From Amyelois transitella (taxonomy: Eukaryota; Arthropoda; Insecta; Lepidoptera; Pyralidae): a DNA stretch of 64,000 nt. Location: positions 5,739,001-5,803,000 of the forward strand of contig NC_083515.1 of NCBI RefSeq assembly GCF_032362555.1. The letters are read 5' to 3'. Numbering within the stretch: the stretch's first letter is position 1; each line of letters begins with the position of its first letter. This document shows positions 47,290 through 60,562 of the stretch, piece by piece. Below the pieces are notes generated by a model. That model was not told the DNA's origin and searched no databases. It saw only the letters and a program-made list of their open reading frames with translations. A program made the translations under genes and the position numbers.

Positions 47290-47339
47290 GTTGAATTTAG
47301 TCTATTTAAAGTATATACTTTAAATAGACTTAATTCAAC
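47290..47339. repeat. 50-bp palindrome
   Basis: Two 25-bp arms, GTTGAATTTAGTCTATTTAA and its complement, meet without a spacer around GTATATAC, with one mismatched pair. It lies in the spacer between the convergent 3' ends of nudE and PIGQ. Confidence 0.8.
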
Positions 47340-47589
47340 TTTTAGTTACAATATTGGAGTAGATCTGTTAAAAACCTAAAAAAATGACGTAATCCGAAGT
47401 TTTAAAAAGAAAGAAAAGATGAGGCATGTGCCATGTCAACTACCTACCCTTAACCGACGAACTTGCAGGGATTCTGGCAAGAGAAAAGATGTAATCTGCC
47501 CAACCCTCTAGAAAATGTGATTTTATGTATGTATTTATAAACATTGACCTATAATGAACAAGTAAGTATAAGCTAAAGTAGATTTTTCG

Positions 47590-47703
47590 GATGAAGAGAA
47601 TGATGGATTTGAATGAAGTGAAAGAAGTAAGCAGAGACCGTGGCAAGCAGAAATATGTAGTCTCTGCCTACCCCTCCAGAAAAGAGGCGTTATTTATGTA
47701 TGT
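47590..47703 (+). repeat. Family D dispersed repeat
   Basis: GATTTGAATGAAGTGAAAGA, GCAGAGACCGTGGCAAGCAG, TAGTCTCTGCCTACCCCTCC and AAAGAGGCGTTATTTATG. It is the best preserved of the four copies. A related piece is at about 47440-47530. Confidence 0.65.
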
Positions 47704-47814
47704 AGACAAAGACAATTTTAAGGTAAGTAACGTGTAATTATAAGTTAGTTAACAAAGGAAACGTAACCATTTTTAAATATGAAATGAAAAAAATAAAACA
47801 TTGTTAACATTTAT

Positions 47815-50800
47815 TTAAATTATTTGCTTCCCAACACAAATGTTAGAAAGCATGTTCGCCCACTGGATTTGTTTTGGTATATCTACTGGCGACTGGAAGT
47901 GGTTCACCAAGTCCCAAACGGATTTCCTAAACAGCCTCAGCCTAATGACTAGATGTGACATCTTCTCTTTATTTAAAACTTCCATGCGTATGTTCCCTGA
48001 AAGAAATACGAAAAAAGTTATGAGGGCAATCGGGTAGTTATTCGACCTTATTTTTAGAGTGTATCATGGGAATTGATTTTGTGAATGCCTAGTTAATCCC
48101 GTTTTAAAATTTCTGAAGGGCCATAATTTCACCTTTACCACTCTCGGGCATTTTACGGCTAAGCATTGTTTGGCCTTGTGGCTCTTATTTTGCGCTGTTT
48201 GTCGTGGTCCAATATTTTTTTCTCATTGTTGGGACTATAAGGGAGAACTGTTTCATCATATCGGAGAATACCTATGTTCATCTACTTGTCAACTTCTCAA
48301 TTGTATTTTTTTAAGAAAAGGGATTTTCCGTTTCTTAATAAGCAACGTGATTGGTCTAGAAGCGTTTTAAATTTAGATTAGACATTATTTTTTTTAATTA
48401 AGCTATTAGATTTATGAAAGGTAGCGTTAATCTGGATAGCTTAATCAACACAATTTTATTGACTTACCTCCGACTTTTGGCGATCCTATAAGCCATAAAG
48501 TCAAGGTGTATAATGGAAATGTTTGCACCAAGTATATAACTTTGGCCAATGTGTACTGCACCAGCAAGGATAGCAGCCGAAACTATAAGATCAGAGACAA
48601 AATTATTCAAAACAACATAAAAATAGGATAAAATAGTATAGGAATATCTTTATCTCCCAATTAAATCTTCTTATATTAAGAAAGGCTTAGGTCCTTCCTC
48701 AGGAAAAGACAACTAGTACAACATAAAGGTGATCTTCTAAGAGTGATTATTTGTGTGAATATTAAGTATGTAATAAATTCACTCTGAGCTTAATGTGAGC
48801 TTTACAGCAAAATGAGTATTGTATATTTCTTACCAGTGTAAAAACAAAATAGTACATTGCCGTAGTAGGCAACAGTAGCAGCAATATTGTGAACGCCACG
48901 GTACCCACAAACAACTCTTGGTTTGTATATTCACAGGAGTCAATTCCGCCCCGCAACGGGTTGTATTTGCGACCAACGAAGAATCTCAACAATGCAATCA
49001 GGCCAGATATTTGAATATTGAACATCCTGAAATGAAGCAGTCAAATAATTAAAATTTAATTGAATTATCACATGGTGGTTTAGTAACTAAAGAATACCGA
49101 GAGACAGATGACGCCAGTCAGGCAGCGGTTGTAAAAACTAACAATTATGATCAGAATTAATAAAAATGCTAACATCCCTAACCCACATTGGTTCATAACA
49201 AAAGCTGCACTTAATGAATGTGTGTGAATTCTACAAACAATTATCATGATAAATGGAGTATCATGGATCATTAATTAATATTATGAATTTCATAAAATGT
49301 AATAACGTACCTTGCAGCATAAACATAAATACAATAAGAATGGAATGTAGCTATGCAAATCATATCTGATATGATAGCTGCTTGAAATGTAAATCCCAAA
49401 TAACCTATATAGTGATATATTTGTAGAATAATATCCAATTTTTCACCAGAGACATCTGTGAACAAATTTTTTTTCATTGTGTTATAAAAATATTCAAGTA
49501 GTGTTAGGATGCTAGCACATCACCTGAAAGAGTTAACCTCAGTTTATAAGAAGCCTTTCTTTGATTGAATGCTTAAAATAGTTCTTTTGCTAAGAAAGCT
49601 ACCACCATTTTTCTTTGCCAAGGATTTAAAGTAGTAGGTAAAAGAAAAATGTTGCAATTACCTAAAAAAAGCCACCAAAGTTGAACATGATATGAAAAAT
49701 ATTTCCCAAGCATTTTATTAAACTCTTTATTGAGTTTGAATCCAGCTGGTGATCCCATAAGCCACTTCAGTAATGTATACAACATGTTTATTAACTCCTG
49801 GAAATGAAAGCTTGTTAAAATTATAAAGGTTTGACCTTCAAAGGGCTTCATTCAGACAAAATATACATACATAAATAATCACATCTACATCCCTTGTAGG
49901 GAAGAAAGGGTTTGAAAACAGTTCAGCCATATTAAAAATATCATTAAATTAAATGAACATGTATTTATTTATTTAAAATTTTATTGCACAAAACAAAAAT
50001 GTACAAAAAGCGGACTTAATGCCATTTGGCAATCTCTACCAGTCAACCAACTGACCAAACAGAAAAATTTTAAGTTGTTGGTGTGATAAAGTGCACATGC
50101 ATACTGAAAAAATACATACATGTAGTCTTAATCAACACTAATAATAAAAATATACTTATGAACCGCTCATTAATAAAACTCATCAAAAACATTATAGTTG
50201 TTACCAACTTCTAAAACTTCCATCAGCTTTGAACTAAGTTTCATTTTGTATTGGGTCAGAAGAGTCAAGGCAAGGTACCCCAAAAGTAGGTCCACTGCTA
50301 CAGCTAGAATTATATTTCCTTGTCTGATGAATATCTAAAAAAAAAATGACCATGTATCTGTATGTATAAACAATCTTGAACTAAGCCATAGTCCTGATTA
50401 CATGAACACTTCTCTGGAGAGAAGCCCAAGGTGTGGTCTTTGATCATGATCCTGGATAGAGTAAGTCAAGTTTTAACATGAAGTGAATCTTGTCTGAGCT
50501 CTGCACGGCAACCTTTGCATGGGAATCCTGTGGTCCTATTTAAAAGTGCAGTAAACCATCTGCTGTCCACTGTATGAAAATATTGTCATGTTTTAATTTA
50601 GTTTCTTACCGGACCTCATGCCCAAAGCATAGTGGTAGAGGACGCACCTGGGAAAATGCCAAGATATGAGAGAGAGAGAGAGTTATTACTGGGTATAATT
50701 TACTTGTTAGGTTTCATGTAATGAATTTATTCATAACAATCACAACAACAAAAAATGATTTTAAAGCTTTTATTATTTTAGTTAAAATGTTATTACCTTC

Positions 50801-51351
50801 TTGTTTTTCCTTAATGATATGACCAGCCAATACAACATATTAAAATAGTTTACAATGTGTTGTATAAACATTGATGATGAGAGCCAATCAGGAATTTTAA
50901 GGTAGGGTGTATAACTTGACACTTCTTGTGCACAGCCATAATCTGCCCTGATTGTCTTTTGAAAAACATAAAAGTCACTATTTTGATCTATATATTCAGA
51001 ATTTACCACTTTCTCATAATCATACAGCATTAATATACAGTTTTCTGTACCTTGGATCTCATTTCCGTTAATAAATAATCTATGTATTGTAAGGTTTTCT
51101 TTCTGTTCTAAAAGAAGCCAGCTGCTGTACCCTTTACATTTGTCTATCATGTTTGACTGATATCCACAGAGTTGGCCATATATTACATTATTGGTTAATT
51201 TATTCTTATCATCTAGATCATCGATATTGTTAGCATATTTGTTAACACTTATGGTATATGACTGAAGTTCAGTTTTATTTATATAGCCTTTGAAATATAC
51301 ATCTCTTTCGGGTTTTGGTACAACAGGAAGAAATATTTTTATTGTAGTCAT
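47815..51351 (-). CDS. PIGQ: PIG-Q/GPI1, GPI-GlcNAc transferase subunit
   Basis: Minus-strand exons 50797-51351, 50209-50334, 49662-49797, 49311-49455, 48834-49026, 48468-48582 and 47815-47996 give 1,452 nt or 483 aa. PIG-Q is a multi-pass ER membrane subunit that stabilises the complex transferring GlcNAc to phosphatidylinositol, the first step of GPI anchor synthesis. Family segments are clear: WLMGSPAGFKLNKEFNKMLG, ATFHSYCIYVYAAR, KYNPLRGGIDSCEY, LFVGTVAFTILLLLLPTTAM, YYFVFTL and TFPLYTLTLWL. The N-terminal 185 residues are poorly conserved, as in other species. The start ATG at 51351 (MTTIKIFLPVVPKPE) matches the position of the vertebrate start. A splice acceptor lies just upstream, so a 5' UTR intron is likely. 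Confidence 0.92.
49958..50105 (-). mobile_element. Family E LINE-like tail, inverted, in a PIGQ intron
   Basis: The plus strand shows TTTTATTGCACAAAACAAA, CGGACTTAATGCCATTTGGC and GTGTGATAAAGTGCACATGC, the complement of 12130-12418. Confidence 0.65.
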
Positions 51352-52687
51352 TGTTTTAATTGTTACATTCTAAAACAAATAGACAAATTTGATTATATTT
51401 TCACAGATGGAGCACACAGACAATAACTTCATATTATGTGGCTTTAAATATAATTTCTATCATACATTCATGAAATACAAAGAGTAAACACTCCAAAAAA
51501 CATACAAATTGCCAAACGAATTGTGCAATGAATACAAATAAATAAATATATTCAATTTTGTTGACTGTTTGAAGCAAAAGTCATCACTCGAACAGATCCA
51601 CAGTTAATATTATAATAATAGGTCCTTACATATGAAATTAGCTTTTTTGTACTAAATTTCTCCCCTTTGGTTAGAATTCCAAATTACGTCTACTTAGTTT
51701 AAAATATAGAAAATTTGTAAATAGGTAGGTATCGCGTTCGACTAAAGACAGAAGACACTCATAACAGCTTCATCGTTTAGTTCCTTTGTATGCGCATAGC
51801 GCTAGTGGTAGTGGCGCATCTGTCATTAGAGATGTGCACGCTAAGTAATGTATCTACTCGATTTCGAGAAATTCTGCTGGGCTTATGTATTTTATTTTTA
51901 TTTCATTATTTTATAAAAAATGTATTATTTATGTACTTAAATCTTTATAAAAAAATAAATAGCCTTAAGACGTCAACATAACTTAAGTTCTTCTCGCCCC
52001 CAACTTTTAGCCTGAACTTTGTCTCTTAAACTGTCTTTATCCGACATGAGCTTTTCACTTTTACTTCCATTTTGTTCGGTTCGCAGCAACATTGGCACAA
52101 ATACAATCTTTTGTATAGTCATACTAGGATCCCTTGAAGGAAAAGATTCAACCCTTTACCTGAACCTGGCTGAGATGGTATAGCGAGACATTTCTTTCCC
52201 ATAGGCGTATTTCTATTCGCTATTTCTCATAGGCGTTTTTCTAATAAACTAATTCTGCTATCCAAGTGGTGCAATTTGCAAGAAATAATAATAATTGTGA
52301 AATACCTAATAATTTACAAAAGCCTTCAGTACATTAATCTAATACATTAATTAATGCAAGGCAACATTAGGGCTTATTTTAGTAAATTTTTGGCAAGGAA
52401 GCGTTTATTGCTGCTATATTGGGACCGATGAAGCGCTTTCGCGTGGGAGACAGTTAAGTCAAGAGACAGTTGACAACTCGGTCGGTCGCCATTTTCTTTT
52501 GTTGGTGGTTGGGTCGATTCGGTTTGATCAAGTTACTAGTACCTGCCTATCATTTTCTTCGCTCAAATATATCTATTGATGAAGAATTAATTGGGTTTGA
52601 TTATTATTTGAACAGTAAATATGTCACGAGTGTTATAGTTAACTTGCAGACCTTTGTATTTGTTTTGCTTTGGTTACTTGAATCACC
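51352..52687. promoter_or_regulatory. Head-to-head spacer between PIGQ and LUC7-like gene
   Basis: 1.3 kb between divergent start codons. GTCGGTCGCCATTTTCTTTT at about 52480-52499 has the GCCATTTT motif also seen before nudE and probably marks the LUC7-side start. No repeat copy and no further coding sequence is seen. Confidence 0.4.
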
Positions 52688-55600
52688 ATGTCGGCACACG
52701 AGCAAATGAGGGCAATGTTGGATCAATTGATGGGCACTGCTCGAAATGGTATGTACTTATCAATAACAGAATAAATTGATTTTACCTCTTTGTTCTTTAT
52801 ATAACAAATTAATTAATTATGTTCTAATCATAATCGCGTACAATATTTTTACATTCACAGGTGAATCGGATAGGCACGGAATTAAATTCTATGATGATGC
52901 TGTGTGTAAATCATTTTTGTTGCAATGTTGTCCTCACGCAATCCTTTCGTCAACGGTGAGTTTTTTGATCTGAAAATGGTGTTTGGGTTATTGAAATAAA
53001 CAGAAGACATTGTGGTACTATTACAAAAAAAATGTAGCATATTAATAATGGAGTAACTATTTGCCGGGCCAAAATTGAGATATAATAGATTTCTTGTAAT
53101 AGTACCTCAAAGAGATTTTGGCAGTACTCCATATGCATATTTGAGAGTATTGACAATACCTATATGTACCTATAATTAAAATTTGATACTGGTAATATAT
53201 GTGACGTTTGAATGTTGAATTCACATCAGTTATCTTACCTAAAGGATACTACATGAAAAGCTTTGATCTTAGAAGAAGTATATTGTTCAAATTCTCAGGG
53301 ATACTTGGGTTCGACGGCTTAAATATATTAAGTTTTATTATTACTATTCAACTATTGTCATTACTCCAAATTTGTGCTCCTTCTTTCAACAGTTTATTTA
53401 TATAATGATGCTGTAGTGTCATGGAAAATCCTTCATCAGAGTGGCATTAACTGTGGTGAAATATGCTTTTCAGAAAATGCCCAACACTAGTCTTTATTGC
53501 TCATCACAATACTTAAATGATGTGGGATAGATTGTATGAGTTAGGCTGTTCTGTAAGTACCAAGATGTACGTATAAAACATTTATAGTTAGATGATTGTA
53601 TACTTTCTGCTAAGCAGGTTTAAGAAATTTAAGACACATTCAATATTTTAAAATATTCATCGGTTACTAATGCAGCTTTGGTGAGTACATGTAAAAATTT
53701 TAGGCACATGAAAATTCATAGTCTGGAGAGCCATTTGGTGATCTAACTGCATTGGGTATGTACTCTGCTATACACATGGCTAGAAAAAGAAAAATTATAC
53801 ATAGAATGCATGTAAACAATATTAATTTTAAGATTATTCATATAGGTAAAATTGTTCAATAAATACAAGCACTAAACAAATGTACTGTAAAATTTCGATA
53901 ATTTTGCATAGAGGTTGACAAAATCCAATTTTTATACATACATAAAATATGTATTTACAATTTTTTTTAGTTAATATTTTCAACTCTACATTAGTTTCTC
54001 CAACAAATTTTAAGAAATAAGAACCAATGTAATTTTTGGGTCTACTCAAAAGTTTATACCCCAAATGGTGGGTTTACTAATACTCATCAGTTATCAGATT
54101 GCATTGCAAAGTAGGTATATCATCTTGTGGAATATCAAAGTTGGCAATGTATTTTAAATTTATTGCATAGGCAACAGCAGACACATTTAGTAATTTTCTG
54201 GGCTTTCATTCAATGTATATCTGCGGCATAAGTTGTCTATAATTTACTTTGTAGTGAAGAATAAATTTATTACACATTTTGTTGGAAAAATTTTTACTTA
54301 CCAATATATGTAATATTATCCACATCATTTATTCAAACAGAATTGCTTTTTAGAAGAAGGTATATTTATTAATTATCTATTTTGTCAGAAAAAAGCCTTA
54401 TTGGCTGGTTATTCTTACTTGTAAGATAGAGTAAACAAAGAAAGGGTTTAATTTTAATTAATAATGAATAATTAATAAATACTTACACATAGAAGGATTT
54501 CACCCTTGCTTTGTATACTATTTTGTGTATGAGTTGGCTTAAGGGTGCTCAGGATATGACTTATAAGGGTGTGCGTGAACGGTGTGTTTCCAGTTTGTAA
54601 GTATGTATTGATGATATTTTCCTTGTTGGTGATGAACGAGGACTCCGTGAGCTGTTGGTGATATTGTATGTATTGTATATTACAATAAAAATAATAATTG
54701 TAAAAATTTTAAATTACAAAGCAATTATTTATCTTATTCATATTTTGTTTGGTATAAAAAAAAAAATCAATTGATAATAATTTCGAAATTGCAAATAGTA
54801 ATCTGAATATTGAACATCTTAGTACCAATATATTGATTACCTCTTGAAAGCTATACTTCAACAAAATGTTGAAACATAAATGTTTAATGTTAAATTATTT
54901 CTGTTGCAGCGAATGGATTTAGGTGAGTGTCCAAAAATACATGATCTGGCTCTCCGTGCGGATTATGAATTGGCATCGAAAAGTAAAGATTATTTCTATG
55001 ATATTGATGTAAGTATTCCTTATTGTTATTCAACCTTATATGATACAAAATGTTTTTTTTTATGATAAAGTATGTGTTAATGCTGAATATCAAGGGAAAG
55101 AAACAAATTTTTCTTAAAATCTCTTGTTCATCTCTAGTTCAAAAATATTTTATGTTATTTTTTGGTTCTTATCATGTATGGAAGACAATCACTGTTATGT
55201 TCAACTCAGTAGAACTGTAATATTTGTCGTTTTTACATTCTCATTAAATATAACTTTAATATCACTTTAAACTAAATAAGAAGATCTAAACTATAAATGT
55301 GATTTCAAATAGAATGGTGTCTCTCCGTTTCGCACATTTGTACATATATTTACAGCATATACAATGTTCCAGATTTTTTGGTACTGGTTACATTGTTTAA
55401 CATTCATCATTAATTCGGCAAGTAAAATAATTTTATGGTGCTTTTGTACCCAACATTAGGTAATATACTTTTTGTGTTGTTAGGCAACTGAACATTTGGA
55501 GGCATTTTTATCCGATTGCGATCGAAGAACGGCTGCAGCCAAGCAGCGCCTTGCTGAAACACAAGAAGAGTTATCTGCAGAAGTGACTGAGAAAGCCAAT

Positions 55601-56971
55601 GCTGTGCATGAGTTGGCAGAACAGATAGGTCAAAAGCTGGCGCGAGCAGAGGCTCTTGGAGAAGAGGGTATGGTTGAAGAGAGTGTAAAGCTCATGGGAG
55701 AGGTATTTTCAAAAATAAAAGATTACAAAAGTAATGTGTAAGGTCAATATGTATTTACATGATCGAATTTTCAGATTGAAGACTTGCGAAAGAAGAAAGC
55801 CGCCGCCGAACAGGAATATCGTAATTCTATGCCAGCATCCTCCTACCAGCAGCAAAAGTTACGTGTGTGCGACGTGTGCTCGGCGTATCTTGGTATACAT
55901 GATAATGATCGACGACTTGCCGACCACTTCGGTGGGAAGCTTCATCTAGGATTCATCACTATTCGTGAAAAGTTGGCTGAACTGAAGGTTTGTATATATT
56001 TCTTTTCATTTCTTATAATTTTTTTGAACATAATCATGATTTGACTGGTATAACCTTGATTTTAAGAAATTAGGTACATTTAATATTTTGGCATACTAAC
56101 AGTTTTCTGTCTATATCTAATCTAGTCTGTATCTATTATAAAGGAACCAATAATTGTACCCTATTTTTTCAAAAGATATAGGATATGTACTTCAAACAAG
56201 CAATATCATCGAGCATATCTTGGTTAAGCAACAAATTATATTTATCTTTTCAGAAAACCGTAGACAAGAGGCGCGAAGAGCGAGGCGCATCAGAACGCGA
56301 GCGAGCTGGCGGCCGGAGACATTACGTGGGGGGCCGCGAGCTGGACCGCCGTGCGAGGCGACATCGCGAGACCGCGCGAGACCGCGACCGCACCAAGGAC
56401 GGCGACCGCAAGGACAAGGAGCGCGACCGCGAGAGGGACCGCGATCGCGAGCGCGAACGTGAGAAGAGGTCGGTGTTTACTACTAGAGATATTAGTAGAA
56501 AAAATCATAAGTCCGATAACGAGCGTATCCCACCGCTGCCACCACAGAAATCGGAACAATATAAGACACCTGATTTGCCAGTTTCAAAAATTTTTCTTGT
56601 GTAGCGCTACACAACAACACTTAATAAAGCTTGAAAGAAATAAATAAGGCAAAAGAAATATAATATTGGACTTGGAAACTATAGGAACGATGTGTCGTTG
56701 TTTTGGCATCGCACGCAGTTCCAAATAAGTCTCAGAATCTCTTTTTTGAAGCTGCAATTTTATTTTATAGTTGTGACGATATTCATCCTCTTTGCCCTAA
56801 GTCCTGGTTGCGTTGTAATATTGTATATTTGTTATTGTCCCTAGGCGAAGCAGATCTCGGAGCAGGAGTAAACGTGATGGATCTCGCGAAAGGTCGCGCG
56901 GCCGGGAACGCGACTCTCGCCGAAGTCGCTCGCATCGCCGATCCTCGTCTAAAGAGCGCAGGCGGGAATAA
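52688..56971 (+). CDS. LUC7L: LUC7-like U1 snRNP-associated splicing factor
   Basis: Exons 52688-52748, 52861-52955, 54910-55008, 55484-55702, 55775-55987, 56254-56468 and 56845-56971 give 1,029 nt or 342 aa. LUC7 proteins bind U1 snRNP and influence 5' splice site choice. The start MSAHEQMRAMLDQLMG is that of human LUC7L2. The first zinc finger spans CKSFLLQCCPH...CPKIHD. A coiled coil follows (CDRRTAAAKQRLAETQEELS). The second finger is in RVCDVCSAYLGIHDNDRRLA and DHFGGKLHLG. The C-terminal 100 residues are RE/RD- then RS-rich (RSRSRSKRDGSRERSRGRER), expected for nuclear speckle localisation. The last intron has a GTCGGT donor and may be retained, which gives a different end. Confidence 0.92.
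52956..54909. other. Long intron of LUC7-like gene
   Basis: About 1.95 kb of AT-rich intron. I see no repeat family copy and no nested gene. Confidence 0.4.
56469..56604 (+). CDS. LUC7L: LUC7-like alternative C-terminus by intron retention
   Basis: If the GTCGGT donor at 56469 is not used, the frame runs on for 45 codons (SVFTTRDISRKNHKSDNERI, PPLPPQKSEQYKTP) to TAG 56602-56604, giving 345 aa without the RS tail. An AATAAA follows at 56623-56628, within 20 nt of the stop. This supports a genuine short isoform ending in a Pro-containing tail. Confidence 0.5.
56623..56628 (+). terminator. LUC7L: Poly(A) signal after the LUC7-like alternative end
   Basis: AATAAA inside what would be the last intron of the canonical transcript. 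Confidence 0.5.
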
Positions 56972-58168
56972 CCCTAAGAAGAATAGTGCGATTGTCTATC
57001 AACCACAACACACCATACATTTAGTTAGACACCGCAAGTGCAATTTACATGAAAACACTTTAGTTCAGTCTGGCATGGGCCTTAATGAAATTAGTGTAAG
57101 ACTTATAGCAATAGAGCAGGTAGATGATTATATTGGTACGCTTGATCTAGCTCGTCTGAAAAGAGCGATTCAACTGCCAAACGGGTGGTAAAAAAATGGC
57201 CCATTTGTTATAGAATCTTTGACCACTTCCAATCTTTTACAGGTCATCATCATCCATGAATAGGTTTTCAATTTCAGATTTATCAGTTATAGATATTTGT
57301 AAATGTGGCTGACAGATAATTAGTGTAATTTGCGCAATAATCTACAGTAGCTATAGCCACTTACACAAAGGGTATATTATTAGTATAATAAGAGCTCAGT
57401 TTTTACCTATTGCCTGTGTATATTAGCCTTTGCCCGCGGCTCCTTTACCGACGGAATCCCAGGTATTTATTTTGAGCAGAGATCTCAAACCTACTTCTCA
57501 GATTTCGGCTCTTTTATGTCGAAATGAAACAAGTTATTTATATAGTTATAATAAGTATATGGACTGTGGCCCTGAATTTATGAATTAAACAATCTGTTTT
57601 ATTTTCTTGCTTTTTGTTTTCATTTAATGTTTAAATTTTATTTCTAAAACGCAGTGTTTTTCTTCTATTGAATATATCATTACATAAAGCTGGAAGGATG
57701 GGAAGGAGATTCAGCACACCTATAAATAAGCTAATAAGTTTTAATTTAAACACATTTTGTGTTGATCTTATATAATAATACTTTTTGTTATTATCCAGGG
57801 TTGCAAGTAAACTTTAATTGTATAGATTTGTGTGTAATATGTACAAATTTGTTTGATCTAAGGAAAGTAAGGGATTTTATTTTCTTTATGTAAGATTGTT
57901 ATTTGAATAAAGATGGTATACAAGGACTATTTATTTCATTTTCAGACTTTTTTGTCACAGATTTTAATCTAATACTTAGTTCTCAATGTTGTAACGATAT
58001 TGGGTCGAGCAAGGAAGTTTTGTGTGAAGACAAACTATATAGAGTTGAATAAATTGTAGATTATAATATACTAGGTTTTATACGCAGCTTCGCCCGCGCG
58101 AATTAAGCGCTACATATAGATGTAACAACAAACAATGTACAAACAAACACTTCAGCTTTATTATTATA
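56972..58168. other. LUC7-like 3' flank
   Basis: Probable 3' UTR; an AATAAA at about 57905 (TTTGAATAAAGATGG) is a candidate end. A diverged LINE-tail scrap (CCTTTGCCCGCGGCTCC) lies near 57425, and another begins near 58075. Confidence 0.4.
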
Positions 58169-58425
58169 GACTAATATTATAAAGCTGAAGAGTTTGTTTG
58201 TTTGAACGCGCTAATCTCAGGAACTACTGGTTTAAATTGAAAAATTATTTTTATGTTGAATAGACCATTTATCGAGGAAGGCTTTATAACATCACGCTGC
58301 AACTTTTAGGAGCGAAGAAGTAACGGAAAATGTGAAAAAAAACGGGGAAAATTATTCATCCTTGAGGGCTTCAATGATGCCCAAAATAACTATTCCGCAC
58401 AGACGAAGTCGCGGGCACAGCTAGT
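58169..58425 (+). mobile_element. LINE-tail repeat (family F)
   Basis: Close copy of 42441-42708: CTAATATTATAAAGCTGAAG, GAACGCGCTAATCTCAGG, CATCCTTGAGGGCTTCAATG and GAAGTCGCGGGCACAGCTAG. Confidence 0.7.
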
Positions 58426-58439
58426 ACAGAATAATTGCA

Positions 58440-58690
58440 GATTATAGTATACTAGTTTTATACGCAGCTTCGTCCGCGCGAATTTAGCGTTACATACAAT
58501 AAATAACGCGAATTTAGCGCTACATACAATAAATAAAGGTTTTTTGCGAATCACGTGGTAATTGTTGTTTTTCCCGGTTTGAAAAAGAACTTGTGCCCTT
58601 CTCCAAGGTATGCAATATTTCAAAAAGATTGGACAGTAGATAACCCGTGAACAGGCAACGAACATACTTTCGCATTTATAATTTCTTCTA
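58440..58690 (+). mobile_element. LINE-tail repeat with short tandem duplication
   Basis: Starts TATACGCAGCTTCGTCCGCG and ends ACATACTTTCGCATTTATAA. The ~28-bp unit GCGAATTTAGCG.TACATACA is present twice in tandem at about 58477-58536. A related head without the body lies at 58075-58115. Confidence 0.55.
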
Positions 58691-60562
58691 CTTGAGTATT
58701 ATTTATACTTGATTCTCTGGCGAGTAACCCGAGTAACAGCGGTCCCAACATAATCTTTACGGATCAGCAAGGGTTGTTGTCAATCATAGCACCTACTATG
58801 ATTCGTATAGTCTTAGAACTGAAGATGTGGCAGACGGCAGAAACGGAAAGACAAATAGGAAAGCGGACCCATGGCCCCAAAGTTTAATGGCAAAGGGTGC
58901 AACTGGGAACACGCCATGATGAGAAAGAAAAAAACAAACCTATTTTTATTCCATTGTCAATGTTTTACTAAGTCTTGCATTTCATGCTACTAACATTTAA
59001 TATTTTTTCTATTTTACACATGTTTAAAAATTATAATAACACAAAATGGCATTTTTCTTAAAATTAACTAAAAATAGGAAATGGAGCACCATTAATAATT
59101 ATATTAATATATCCAATGAAGTAGGTAACCTGTACCTGTGTATAATTGAAAAATATAAAATAAAAAATAATAATTGGTAGAACAACAGAGAATTCACAAA
59201 ATATAGCTTCATGTAATAAAGGTCATATGCTCTGTAATAGATTTTTGTAAAAGCAAACTACGCAACCAAATATAAATACTAGGAACATTATAATACAATT
59301 TCTCTACAATATAATCGAATATATCTCGATTGAAATATCACAAACTTGAAAAAACTTGAATCTATCTAGGTATGTAAAGAGTTTAATGTAAATAATGTAT
59401 TAAATATTATCTTTCATAGTGCAAATGTAGTTTACTAATGTGTTACATAATGTTTGACTACTTTTAAACTAGTCTATATTGTATGAATATATGAATAAAA
59501 TGAGATCAAACTTAATGTCTGCTCAGCATAAGTTAATATAAATCCTTGTAAATAATTAATAGGTACGAGGAGAACGAAAATGCCACAAAATATGCCAATT
59601 TAGTTGTTGTAAATTATGAAATTATCATAAATTAAACATTTTATAGAAAAACAACAGCTTAATTTTTTGATATAAAACACAAAATTCGTGTAAGATTTAC
59701 CCTGATAAGATTTATGAATGTAGGCATTATATATATTACCTTACATAAATTTGAATTATCACTGTTTTTGATTAGAGTACACTTAATTTTCGCATCATTA
59801 CGATTAATTGAAAAGCTAGAGCCTCCATGGTCCATAAACAATATCCCATAAAGGCAAAACACCAAAATAAGGCAAAGTATTTCTATAACTACCAAGTTTA
59901 TTATTTTATATTAGTAATCAAAATTTGATTTAAGATAAAAGTCTATTAAAACTGTTGCAACATTTGTGAAAAACACAGGAAACAGCTAGTTAAATACATT
60001 ATTAATTTGTGACCTATTTAAAACTTGATTAATATTTCCATCATTTCTTAATACATTTTTACATGTTGTATACCAAACGCCACGTCTCTTACACACTTTT
60101 TTGCCACCTCTGTGGTAGATTTACCTTCCTGATACATAAGTATCATTCGATTCCCAGGGCGGACATGTGGTTTGAAGAAAATGTAAACGAAATAAGAAGT
60201 TTGTTTTTATAGCACAACCAAACAAAACATTTGAAATTAGAGCGAGAAAGATAAGTGCTCTTTGTCGTCTATTAATTTCGTACACAAGCGTAATAAAAAT
60301 GTACGTATTTAAACGTAACGTATTGCGAAAAGGGTATTCTTATTCCTTGGTGATTTTGAATTGTGCTTGTGTCCGTTAAAAAGTTAATGTCGGCGGGTGG
60401 TGTTATCTATTTATATAAAACTATGATCAAGGAAGTCAAATATTGAACTACGAGACTGTGTCAGCATTAAATGTGTCTTATAAATTGGCTAATATGTGCC
60501 TATGCGCACTACGTAAGATATACTGGCACGTTTATTTTCCTTAAATGTTTTACACAGATAAA
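58691..60562. other. Convergent spacer between LUC7-like gene and PHTF
   Basis: AT-rich. No exon or repeat copy is recognised. It probably holds the 3' UTR of PHTF on the minus strand; a TTTATT at about 60530 gives an AATAAA on that strand. Confidence 0.4.

Noticed and set aside
56290-56559. 89-codon minus-strand frame opposite the LUC7-like gene
   Set aside because: Antisense shadow of the GC-rich RE/RD-repeat exon.
56703-57191. 162-codon plus-strand frame as a separate gene
   Set aside because: It reads the last LUC7-like exon in the wrong frame. The correct frame gives the RS-rich tail ending at 56971.
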